NCBI GenBank assembly: GCA_036877525.1
Contig: JAZGTH010000074.1
Location: 6,659,501-6,723,500 of the forward strand
Direction: 5' to 3'
From: Chromobotia macracanthus
Lineage: Eukaryota; Chordata; Actinopteri; Cypriniformes; Botiidae
Length of the DNA stretch: 64,000 nt
Shown in pieces: positions 25,973-36,220 of this stretch (its first letter is position 1; each line of letters begins with the position of its first letter). Under the pieces are notes generated by a model, which ran no database searches, had not been told where the DNA came from, and saw nothing but the letters and a program-made list of their open reading frames with translations. Position numbers and translations under genes: made by a program.

Positions 25973-27397
25973 CTAAACCTTCAAAAGAAGAATCAATTCA
26001 GTTTCATTTAATTTTTAACAGAAAACTAAAATGAATCCATAACTGAATTAGATTTTTTTTATTCCTCTTACTGGTGTCTTTGTTAAATCATAATCACATC
26101 AAGCATCAAGTGACAGATGCTGCATGGAGGCACTGTTGTCTCAGAGCTAAGCCTCTCATCACCTTCTTAATCCCCTACAGGGAGACAGTAAATGTTTTGA
26201 TTATCTTAACCCAAAACGTGATGGCATCCACAACATTAGTGACAACAACCAGCTCCACTGGATCACAACAACGATAAACAAACAACTAGGAAATACACAA
26301 TAAACTCCTATATAGAGCAAAACATATAACTATGTAATAAACTCCTATAAAAAGCAAAACATGTGACATGGCTTTTAAAAACGCAGGCTATTTTATTTTC
26401 AGGCTTAATTCCAGACTGATCCATGGGATCTACCTATGATAATCATGGCAGCCATATTATAGATTTTCTGTATAGTGGTCTGAATAACAGGCAGTTTTTG
26501 AAAATATTTTGTCTTACCAGTTTTGTTGCTGTTGATCTGCTCAGAAAATCTGTCACTGTACTCAGGCATGCACACTTTGCAACTTTATGTAAACCTGATG
26601 TAAATTCTCCACTGTTGTATGTTTTATGTCTGTCCTCAGTATTCTCAGTAATCACCTCAGTATTATTTAGTTACGTGTAAAGTTATACAGAGCAGAACTT
26701 TAATCTACCAAGCCAACCTTTTTATATTAGGGCCTACTGTGAATTCGCCAGACTCCAACAGTTACAAGTAATCATGGTAGTTATAATAGGCATTATAATT
26801 CAAGCCTTATTTTAAATGGTGAAACCTAAAAGTCAAAGAAAACATAAATATTTTGTATTTTCCTTACACAATATACAATATCGCATAATACACAGTATCT
26901 AATAAGAAAGAGTAATATTACACATTTCTGATAATATCATTATTGGGTTCCACCAGTGTGACATTCCCTACATTGCCTTCTCTTATATTATTTCAATCAT
27001 AAAACCTACACTTAGATCCCAACAAAAGTATTGTTTAATGTAAAACATGTTTAGGATTAGCGGACGATTCATTAAAAGCTGTTTCCTAACAAAGGCAGTT
27101 TATTCACCGCAGTGAAACATCTCCCCCACTGACATCCATTAAAAATGGCTCTGGTCTCCTTCCCTGCATAACCCGCAGCGTTACGGGTTTTATGCTAAGA
27201 TTGCAGGCTTGCCTAATTGGCTTTGACTTCAGTGCTCTGACGTAATAAAAAGTGAAACGGAGAAATAGAGGACACGGCTTGTTTTTTCACCGGGAATTGA
27301 GCGCCTCTAGAACAGTAAGCGTTTCGACGCTGGCAGTAGACGACCGTTGAAGGGGCGTGGTTAACAGCTCTGGCCAGCTCGGCCCAAGCCGCCAGAC

Positions 27398-27405
27398 TGA
27401 CGTCA
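27398..27405. promoter_or_regulatory. Palindromic CRE, TGACGTCA
   Basis: A perfect 8-bp cAMP response element in a short GC-richer patch (about 27,120-27,430). It lies just outside the inverted duplication and about 490 bp upstream of the start codon of the 10-exon gene. The minus-strand frame beginning 5 bp away (27,410-27,213) has no recognisable domain. Confidence 0.5.
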
Positions 27406-27762
27406 TCCAAGAAGACTTGCCGTTCCCGAGGGGAAGAATATTTTCAGATTTTGGTTAAAGATTAAGAGGGCACATGAATTATAAACAATAATGATGTGCA
27501 CGGATAATTTATAATAAACATTGCAGTATTCCATTACAAATAAGAATTGTATATTTTGATTTCGTGGTGACTTTAATTGGAGTTGTTTCAGTAATGACTG
27601 ATGAATATTCAGGACTTGCCTTTAAAATCAAGATACCAGGACTCCTTTTTGAACCCTTTCAATAATGACAAGACTTATTAATTATTAATGACATAATTCA
27701 TTGTCAATAATTAATTCGGGTTAAAAAATGTTTCGTTTATTTTAAGAAAACAATTAGCAGTA

Positions 27763-27806
27763 GTAACCATGGTTACGGCATGTTTTAGAGAATTGTTGTG
27801 ACGTCA
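27763..27806 (+). promoter_or_regulatory. X-box-like palindrome and CRE in the promoter of the 10-exon gene
   Basis: GTAACCATGGTTAC at 27,763-27,776 is a perfect 14-bp palindrome resembling the RFX X-box (GTNRCC, short spacer, RGYAAC) with one mismatch in the second half. TGACGTCA at 27,799-27,806 is a perfect CRE. They lie 113 and 83 bp before the ATG. RFX plus CRE/CREM sites are common in promoters active in male germ cells, so germline expression is an inference only. The pseudogene arm has lost both sites. Confidence 0.5.
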
Positions 27807-27888
27807 TCAGCAGAGTATTGCCAGTAGTTTTTGAATACGGATTTCAGTCGGCACATCGGTTCGCTTTTTCATTTTGGCTGTTTTAAAA

Positions 27889-30018
27889 ATGCACCTGTTT
27901 AAACGACCCACCCGACCTTTTGGTCCAGACGAGTCCACCATGTAAAGTATCATCTCGATTTCCCAACATAACAACAATAAATACTTTCTATTTAATTTTT
28001 AATAAACTTTGCTTTCAGGGAATTAATTTGTCGAGGAATGCCCCTTCTCAGAAATCCAAGTAAGTATTTCATGAATTTGTGCGTGTATGACTCGCTTTGT
28101 AATCAAACATTACATCTGAAACTGTCTTTTCGTTGTCAATTTAGCTGAGTCGGTGGACCTTATGAAAACCCGGAGAGAGCCCGGAGAGCCCGATCAACAG
28201 GTCAGAAAATGGGTGTGGATATGTTAATATGAACTTTATCGTCTTATGCATTTGTTTATTTTTAAATTGAGATGTGCGTGTGGTTGAATTTATATAGACT
28301 TGGCTGTTTTACACGATGTGAAAGCGCTGTAAAGTTGTTTAAAATGTTTAATATGCATTAAACGGAAAACATATTTTGCATTTGCAGTTGACAAGCCTGA
28401 AATTGGGCAACAGAGGGCGCCAGGTTAGAAAGGTTCACTTTGAGCCTTTGCGCCCCAGTGCGCCCCCTGCCGGGATTTCCCGCCTGGATGCCTCCAGAGG
28501 TGAGTAGTTCCACATCAAAGAGATTTTAGCAGTAAATCAATATTTTTGAACTTTACATTGGTAGATATCATAGTACCTGTATGCCTATTGTCAGTTTTCA
28601 AGGTCTCATTAGAAGATAGAGGTCCACTTGCTGCAAATGTACAACTTATTTCAATGTCTTGAATCTTGTTTGTTTGCAGTGTCTGTTCCACTCCTGGGTA
28701 GGTTGCAGCCTTCTAGACCTCTGCAACCTCAAAAAGAGTCCACCAGGTGAAATATTATTTCAGTAAATATTATGAAAATATTTACGTAAACTAGTCAAAG
28801 TAAATATTGTCTGTTTTATTGTTTATTAAACTTTATTTTCAGAGGAAGAGTCGGTTTGCGGATGCCTCTTCTCAAATCTCCAAGTACAAATTTCTTACAT
28901 TTTCTGTGTGCATGGCTTACTTTGTAATCAAACATTACTGAATGGAAACTCAATTTGTTGTCAATTTAGCTGAGAGAGACAACAAAATAAAGGGTCCTTC
29001 CCATCACTCTGTGGACCTCACTGAAACATTGCCCAAGCGAAAGGTAAGAAAATGGGTGTGGATATTTCAATGTGACATTTTCCAATTTTCCATAACATTT
29101 TGTTTGATGAATTTGATTTAGTTGTGCACATGGTTCAATTTATGTGAATGAGGCTGTTTTTCAGGATTTAACAGACGTTGTTTAAATATGCTTGAATATT
29201 TTATCAGGCTAAAGGTTAGATTTCTAAATCAATTCACACACTTCTACACTGTGAAATTTGCATTTATGCATTTTGCAGATGCTTTTATCCAAAGCGACTA
29301 CATTCAAGGTATACAATTTATCAGAAAGTGCTCCCTGGAAACACTGTAGGAACACTTTGTGGAAAAAATTGTGGAATATGTCCTAATGGAAATCATATAC
29401 AGTAACTGTTGTGCTTTTGCAGTTGACATGCCTAGACCTCACTATCAGAGGGCACTCTGTGCAAAAGGTTCACACTGAGCCTTTGCGCCCCAATGCGCCT
29501 GCTGCTGAGCCATATCCTCAGTGTCCGGATACCCACAGGTGCCAGGCTCCACCTAAGAGAGGTAAATATCTCATAGCAGTAAAACATTTATTTTTTGTAA
29601 TCCCCACTCTGTTAGATATAATAGTACCTGAATGCATCTTGTAAGTTTTCAAGGCCTCATTAGAATTAAGAGGTCCACTTGCTGAAAAATGCACAATTAA
29701 TTTCATTTTATTTAACCTGGTTGGTTTGCAGTGTCACTTCCAGTGCTGGGAAGACTGCAACCCTCCCGACCACTGCAACCACATCCACCTGTGATGGTAA
29801 TAAAGAGGACTCAGGTATGTTCCTCTGGTATTTCACTGTCAGCATTACATTTGAGTTCATTTTGCCTTTAAAGTTTCAGATCTGAAAATAACATTTTGCT
29901 AGTATAACAGTGACAGTTGCAGCATTTAATATCTTTTTAATATCTGTGTCAGCACTTAGACAAGGACCTTGGGATGTATGTTAGGAACACCCCTGGATTC
30001 CCCAGACTGGCCCCATAA
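27889..30018 (+). CDS. Unknown small basic, proline-rich protein; 10 exons with an internal module duplication
   Basis: I do not recognise this family. Ten exons join in frame with no stop: 27889-27941, 28019-28059, 28145-28200, 28388-28499, 28680-28746, 28843-28883, 28970-29043, 29423-29561, 29732-29814 and 29953-30018. They encode 243 residues and then TAA. Each intron has GT-AG ends and the phases agree throughout. Exons 2-5 and 6-9 are homologous in exon and intron sequence. The encoded repeats read MPLLRNPTE / MPLLKSPTE, then KVHFEPLRPSAP / KVHTEPLRPNAP, then VSVPLLGRLQPSRPLQP / VSLPVLGRLQPSRPLQP. No signal peptide, membrane segment or known domain is seen. The protein is rich in Arg, Lys and Pro and is probably disordered. 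The start follows a promoter with an X-box-like site and a CRE. An AATAAA overlaps the stop (30,017-30,022), implying a very short 3' UTR. A broken mirror copy lies at 32.6-36.6 kb. Confidence is high for gene structure and nil for function. Confidence 0.82.
28019..29814 (+). repeat. In-frame tandem duplication of a four-exon module
   Basis: Module A (exons 2-5, 28,019-28,746) and module B (exons 6-9, 28,843-29,814) share exon order, boundary phases and intron sequence. For example, introns 2 and 6 both contain ctttgtaatcaaacatta and end gtcaatttag. Exon lengths are 41/41, 56/74, 112/139 and 67/83 nt. Each module enters and leaves in the same phase (phase 2), so adding a copy keeps the frame. 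Confidence 0.88.
29262..29335 (+). mobile_element. L2/SINE tail fragment inside intron 7
   Basis: The sequence tttatgcattttgcagatgc ttttatccaaagcgact is the familiar fish L2/SINE 3'-tail motif. The matching intron of the right arm (33,050-33,335) lacks it, so it arrived after the inverted duplication. Confidence 0.65.
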
Positions 30019-30049
30019 TAAAGGAGGATCCTAACTGTTATTTCAAGTG

Positions 30050-30165
30050 CAACAGAAAAAGAATTATGTGCATTAGAAAAATAATTGTGTGCATCAGAAA
30101 ACAAATTATGTGCAAAAGAAAACAGAACTGTGTGCAGAAGAAAAAATGTCTATGTGCAATAAATA
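30050..30165 (+). repeat. Degenerate 24-bp tandem repeat just past the 10-exon gene
   Basis: Four to five units of the type aagaattatgtgcattagaa plus four bases follow the gene's poly(A) signal by about 30 bp. An antisense frame reads a repeated FLMHII-like octapeptide through it, which is a repeat artefact and not a gene. The block is missing from the right arm. Confidence 0.75.
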
Positions 30166-30735
30166 AGAGTATTTTTTTACATCTTTGTTTTTGTAATAAA
30201 CAGAATTTAAATTGAAATGCTAGTAAAGTGTTTAATTTTGAAAATGCCAGGAACATACAACAAGATCTTTTCTGAAATCTACAACAGCCAGTATTATTTT
30301 GTGACTCGTTACCATCGGAGAGCATATATTAGCAGACATATGTCCAGCTCAAGAGCTTTCATCTTGGCAATGGCAAGCTGATAGAGCCTGAAGTTTTAGA
30401 TTATTGGAACCCAATTTCCAGTACTACTGAGAAACTGAAAAAGGATGGTGATCTTTTTGCAAAGGCAATTACTCTGCAATGATCTTCTGTGGTATCTTAA
30501 CAAAAATAATTAACTCTCTTTTGGGAGCAATTATAAGTGTGTGTGTCCACCTGCAGAGCCATCCTCTTGCAATGTGAAGCAGGACGTTCCAGATAAATCA
30601 AATTTTTGGTACAGTGGCAGCATGCAGCTTGATTCATAGAAACTGAAAGATTAAAATGATCATTACTACTTGAATGGCAAGTAATTCAATATTTCTACAT
30701 ATGAATGTAATGTGACTATGTTGACATGTAAGACA

Positions 30736-31165
30736 ACTTACATTTACATTTAGGCATTTAGCAGACCTTTATATCCAAAGCAACTTACACAAGGTGAGGA
30801 AAACAATGAAGCGATAAATCAGAAGGAGGCAATATCATCAGCTGTACACAGTTACAGTTCCCAAAATTACATTGTTTCAATGCTTGATAGAGGCAATACC
30901 TGTTTGGAGAGAGGGTTCGTTTTTTTGGATAAAACTTATGGTCAGATATTCGTGGAAGAGACAGGGTTTTAGCTGTTTCTTGAATATAGTGAGGGATGCA
31001 GCAGACCAAACAGAGTTTGGAAGATCATTCCACCTGCGAGTAAGTGACTGTGTGCCAGGCGACGTTTATTTGCTAACCGTAGGGATCTAGAAGGGGTGTA
31101 GATGTGTACGAGTTGAAGGCAAGTTGGTGCAGACCTTAAAAAAATTAGATTTGTTTCTAAATATG
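30736..31165 (-). mobile_element. 3' end of an L2-type LINE
   Basis: The minus strand encodes HIYTPSRSLRLANKRRL, typical of the L2 reverse-transcriptase ORF end, and GMIFQTLFGLL. It then reaches the L2 tail, seen on the plus strand as acatttaggcatttagcaga at 30,747. It is found only in the left arm of the inverted duplication, so it post-dates the duplication. Confidence 0.8.
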
Positions 31166-31338
31166 TTTCTGTGTTATGGCACATATATAGTCAAATGTAC
31201 GTGTTGTGCTTCTGTTCATAAGAAGGTAAGAACTGACCTCAATAAAATGATTATAGCATGTTAGCAAATGTGAATGTGTGTTGTGGAGTAATTGATCACA
31301 CAGATAAAATTTTTATTTTAGATTTATTTTGTTTACAT

Positions 31339-31404
31339 GCAGTGTGTAGTAGTAATTCATGCAGTGTGTAGCAGTAATTCATGCAGTGTGTAGCAGTAAT
31401 TCGT
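31339..31404 (+). repeat. 22-bp tandem repeat, three copies
   Basis: gcagtgtgtagtagtaattc plus two bases occurs three times with one or two changes. The right arm keeps only one related unit near 32,125-32,145, so the array grew after the inversion. Confidence 0.85.
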
Positions 31405-33585
31405 GACTTTCAATACATTTCATTGGTAGTTACAAACCAAAGCCCACCCTGACCATGGATCCACCAGATGGCCTTACTCACAGAACCCCATCTCAATGAC
31501 CTGCAGTCTTCACCATTTACAGTGGCTTGATGCTCTACTGGTACAATAGTGATTCACAGTTTCCTGCTTATATTCAGTGAGGCAATGGTGGAGGGCAGGC
31601 CACAAACTGGCTGTGGTGAGCTGATGAGCCACAGCTGAGAACTGAAGTTTACAGTGAATACAGCTAAGACCACTAGTGAGTCATACAGGCCTAATGTGAT
31701 TTACATGTGTTTTTGGATCAACATTGTTTGTTGTATCAGGAATAGATGTTCGATTAACCAATAATTGCATTGTAATTTTAAGGACAGGGTTATAATTTGT
31801 TGATCTGAATGAAAACCCATCACCAAAAGTGATGGTACTGTTAACTATTTTACTATTATTGGTTGTATTTACTGTAAACCTTTGGTTCTCTGCTGCTGCT
31901 TTACAGTGGTAATTGCCATTATGTGCTACATCAGCCGGTATATGGCCTGCCCTCCACTATTCTCTCACTGAATATAAGCAGGAAGCTGTGAATCACTATT
32001 GTACCAGTGGGACATCAAGCCACGCTGCTTGTGAAGACTGCAGGTCATTGAGATGGGGTTCTGTAAGGCTGTAAGTGTGGGCTTTGGTTTCTCGCTGCCA
32101 ATTAAAAAAAAAAATTTATTGAGTCATGAAATGCTACTTACACTGTATGTATACTTTACAAAATAAATTCTAAAATAAAACTTATGTGTGATCCATCATT
32201 TAAAAAACACATTCACACTTGCAACTAACATGCAAGTATAACAAGCTATGATGATTTTATCGAGGTCAAAAACATATTTAGGAAAAAAATAATAAAAGTT
32301 GTCTTACATAACAACACAGTCACATTACATTCATAAAGATATATACATTACATACATATATTCATAGAAATATTAGATTACTTGCTATTCAAGTGGTAAT
32401 GATCATTTTATTTTCTCAGCTTGTTTGGAGTAAGTAAAACTGGTGACAAACATCTACACCTCCAGACACCTTCTGTGAATCAAGCTGCATGCTGCCACTG
32501 TACCACAAATTGGTACCTTTTACCTTGGCTTGCCATTGCCAAGGTAAAAAATCTTAAATTAGATAAATGCCTGCTAATATATGCTCTCTTATGGTAACTT
32601 AGGACAGTTTAGAAATCCAGAAAGCAGAGTCACAAAATTGCAAAAATAATGCTGCCTTGTTTGGATGGGTTTGCAGAGGTCGGGAGGGCTGCAACCTACC
32701 TAGGACAGGAAGCGTCACTGCAAACCAAACAGGTTTATTACAGAAAATTAAATTAATTGTACATTTGCAGCAAGTGGATCTATATGAAGTCAGTGAGTGT
32801 ACTTCTAATGGGGCCATGAAAAATTACAAGATGCATTCAGGTAATATGATATCTTACAGAGTGAGGATTACAAAAAAAATGTTTTACGGCTATGAGATAT
32901 TTACCCCTCTTATGTGGAGCCTGGCCTCTTTCGGCTTTTGGACATTGATAAGGCTCTGCAGAAGGCACACTGGAGTGCAAAGGCTCAAACCGATCCTTTT
33001 GCACAGAGTGCCCTCTGATGAGCAGGTTGAGGCTTGTCAACTGCAAAAGCACAACAGTTACTGTATACAATTTCCATTAGGACATATTCCATAATTTTAT
33101 TAAGAACATACATTTCCTAATTCCACTTTGTAAAAGTGTGTGAAAATTGACTTTAGAAATTGAACCTTTAGCCTGATAAAGCTTTAAAAACATATTTAAA
33201 CAACAATGTGTGTTAAATCCTGTAAACCAGCCTCATCTAATTAAATTGAACCACATGTACAACTCAATTTAACATATCAAACAAAAAGTTATGAACAATT
33301 GGAAAAAGTCATAAAACATCCACACTCATTTTCTTACCTTTCACTTGGGCTCGCTTTCTTTGAGGTCAACAGACTGTTTGGTATGACCCTTTAATTTGTT
33401 GTCTGTGTCAGCTAAATTGACAAGAACGTCAGTTTCAAATGTAATGTTTGACTACAAAGCAAGTCATGCACACAGGAAGTGTAAGAACTGCTTCTTAACT
33501 GCAAAGGCACAATATGACTTCCCTGTCAAAAATGTTTAAAAACATTTTTAAACAACTTTTACAGTGCTTTGACATCCTGTGAAAC

Positions 33586-36220
33586 TACACTGTAAAAAAT
33601 GAATCATAAGGCTTGTAATTTTCATTTAAAAAATTGATGTGGTCTTTAAAAATAAAGTGCTTATTTTCTAAACAAAAATGTTGTTCTGTGTTTCTTATAA
33701 AACACTGAGAACATTTCACTAATAAAATGAAGAAATAAACTTTATAATAAACCCGTTTTTTAAGCAACCCTGTGAAATTTTTAGGCTTAATTTGAGGAAC
33801 AATTTAGGCTAAAAAAATAAAGGAAAGAAAGCTCCATATTTGTTTTCAGAGAATTAGTTCAATTATGTGGTTTTGATTGACGACATTTTGAAGGGGCAGA
33901 TGAACAGTGGTAGCGTTGAAAGGTAAGCCCCTTATTATCTTTACATTTATTCTGATTTCCTAAATACCTGTAAGCTCTTTCGGAAAACACACGTTATGTT
34001 CACGCTAGTTCAGGTACTTAATTTTACACTGATATAATATTTGAACGACATCATTTTGGCAGGGTGGAACAGTGACCACGTTAAGATGTGAGCCTATTAA
34101 GAGTTGAATCTGGTGTTTTAAAATAAAGCTATCCAATGCAATGTGATTAGATGTGAAAGTAGTAACGATAGTCTGATAGATTAATTAAATATTGGACATT
34201 TTTTATAATTGAACTTAAAAATTCGTTAAGAGAACTGATGTGCTCATATATTCGCTTCGAATTTTAAAATGAATCTGAATTTATAGGCGTATAAGCCTTT
34301 CATGTAATGTATGCAACTTTTCATTCATACTCGACGTTAGAGGGCGCCCTTTCACAGAAAGCAAGTCACAAAAACCATAGAAGTAACAAAGACGTTCCAG
34401 GTATTGAAATGGACAAAACCGTGCTGATATAGCTGTATAAATTTTGCAAGTAGACGTTCTGATTAATGAAATTTGAATAACACAAACACTAATCCATTAC
34501 ATGTATATCTACAAAGAATAATGTATATCTATAATGCAATGCTAAGCAATGCACTTTTTAGTTTTCTTAGGTTCATCGTAACTTTGGCTCATGAGATAAC
34601 TAAATGAAGTTATTTAAACACATTTGAGATTTAATATAATGTTGTTTAATATAAATGTATTTATAATTACTCTTTATTACTATTTAAAGACTAGATGTTT
34701 AGACTTGTGTTTTCTGTGTTGCGTTTCTGTGCTTAATCAAGGCCAATTTCATGTTTTTGGTGAATAAAAACCTTTTTTAAGACCTACTTTTATTTATAAT
34801 TGTTATAATTGTAACAGCAGACAGCCTTCTAAGACAATGAGGGTTTTAGACCAAAGTAATGAAGCTTATGGTGCAAATAACTACTCCTTAACCTAAGTTA
34901 ATTATTGTAATTGTGTTACACTGATATTTTAAATATTGAAATATTTTTTCAATTATGAATTATGCGTTTTTAAATGATGCATAGAAATGGAAAATACTCT
35001 ATAATACAACTGGTTTTAATTTGAATCTAACTTGAGTTGAGTTTGTTATAGTGTCAGTCTACACAGTCCACTGAAACACATTTTGGGGAGTTACAGTGTT
35101 ACAGAGATATGAACCTAGAAATGGTTTACTTCCTGATGTATCTGCATTTTTAGCTCTTATGAGAAAAAATGTTTGAACATCTTCAACCTTACACAACTTT
35201 ATAAATGACAGACCTTCATAATAAAATATTTCATGTTTATTTTACAGTGTGACAATGAGGATTTGCAAAAAGTCTCCTGCAGCACATACTGAAAATTGCT
35301 GTCTGCAAGAGGGATGGCCACGAGGACTTCAGAATTATTTTGGAGGGTGTGGAAGTCATGGCTGGCTTGGGAAATCTGGCTAGATCCTGTGCAATTCTTT
35401 TTGGACTCACATATGCACTAAACCTCACCTACCCCAAACAACTGAGGCACACCTTTGAGGCTTTTCAGAAGCTGTTCATGGAACTGGATGTTTGCAGGTT
35501 TTCCCCAAATTACAATCACTCAAAAACAAACTTAGGTGTTAGATTTTGAGAGACATTATTTTTGGTGAAAATGCCCTGCACTGTTTTATTAATTGTGGTT
35601 TTGAGATTGTTCAACAGCTTGTTCTACAACAGTTTAATTGCCTTTGTGTTATCTGTACACAAGATCTGTCAAGTTGTGTGACTGTTCCAACAAGAAATTT
35701 GTATTCACAAAATGCTAAACATTTTTTTCAATGGCATAAATTCAAGCAGTGTTTTAAAAATAGTGTTAAAAAAAGTAGATGTTAAAACTGCTGTAAATGA
35801 CTGTTTTACAAATAGTGTTTACCAAATGGAACATGGAATAAAAGTATGTTTAACATCAGAAATGTATTATGTATTTGTTTCATTATAATAAAAAAAATCA
35901 TGTTATGTAATTTTCCTTAATACACATGAGTACACATTGTGTTTTATTTGCTTAAACTAAAAAAGCACATTCCACTAATAATTTTTATGAGAATAAAATT
36001 TTATGATAATAAATCTTTAAAAATTTTATGATAATAAATAATTTTTTGAGAAAATTAAAAAAAATGTACATAAAAAATTTTTAACATTTTTTATTTTCTC
36101 TAAATAATTTGTAAAGAATTTTTTACATGATTTAAGAAGATTAAGCCTTTAAAATAATATGTGTAATATTGTTACCACATTTTTTTTAAGTAGATAGCAC
36201 ATACGATTTTTTACAGTGTA
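33586..36220. mobile_element. TIR-bounded insertion, probably a DNA transposon, TA-flanked
   Basis: The ends read TACACTGTAAAAAAT and, in inverse, ATTTTTTACAGTGTA: an exact 15-bp inverted pair. If the outer TA is the target duplication, the TIR is 13 bp starting CACTG. The pseudogene intron sequence on both sides lines up with intron 3 of the intact gene, so the 2,635 bp between are inserted DNA. No transposase frame is seen, so it is non-autonomous or old. Inside it lies a fragment of a host-type gene family (35.25-35.54 kb) with AATAAA downstream (about 35,838). The superfamily is unassigned. The short TIR and possible TA duplication would fit Tc1/mariner-like or a related type. Confidence 0.7.
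35249..35542 (+). pseudogene. Fragment of an uncharacterised multi-copy fish protein family
   Basis: One frame reads LLQHILKIAVCKRDGHEDF, then RIILEGVEVMAGLGNLARSC, then AILFGLTYALNLTYPKQLRH and TFEAFQKLFMELDV. After a one-base shift it reads FPKLQSLKNKLRC and a stop. I recall this C-terminal segment (a hydrophobic AxLFGLxYALNLxYP core followed by KxxxLKNKL) from many uncharacterised fish proteins, and no function is known to me. In-frame stops precede the fragment and a frameshift follows it, so it is broken. An acceptor (tttacag at 35,241-35,247) precedes it. It lies wholly within the TIR element. Confidence 0.65.

Larger units (their letters stand above)
20475..27397. other. Intergenic region, repeats only
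   Basis: It follows uts2r and its 3' UTR. It contains (GT)n-(AT)n at 21,129-21,184, a possible MITE at about 22,780-23,015, and two tandem-repeat blocks at 25.5-26.0 kb. Open frames such as 24,434-24,906 show no recognisable domain or splice context, and I do not call them genes. Confidence 0.5.

Noticed and set aside
27213..27410. Minus-strand frame beginning at a CRE-containing patch
   Set aside because: 65 codons with no domain and no donor that extends it. It could be the first exon of an antisense transcript, but nothing supports that.
30038..30325. Minus-strand frame with repeated FLMHII-like peptides
   Set aside because: It is created by the 24-bp tandem repeat and has no other coding feature.
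31420..31640. Possible coding text in the inner part of the palindrome
   Set aside because: Frames on both strands have in-frame stops in both arms, and no reading is conserved between the arms.
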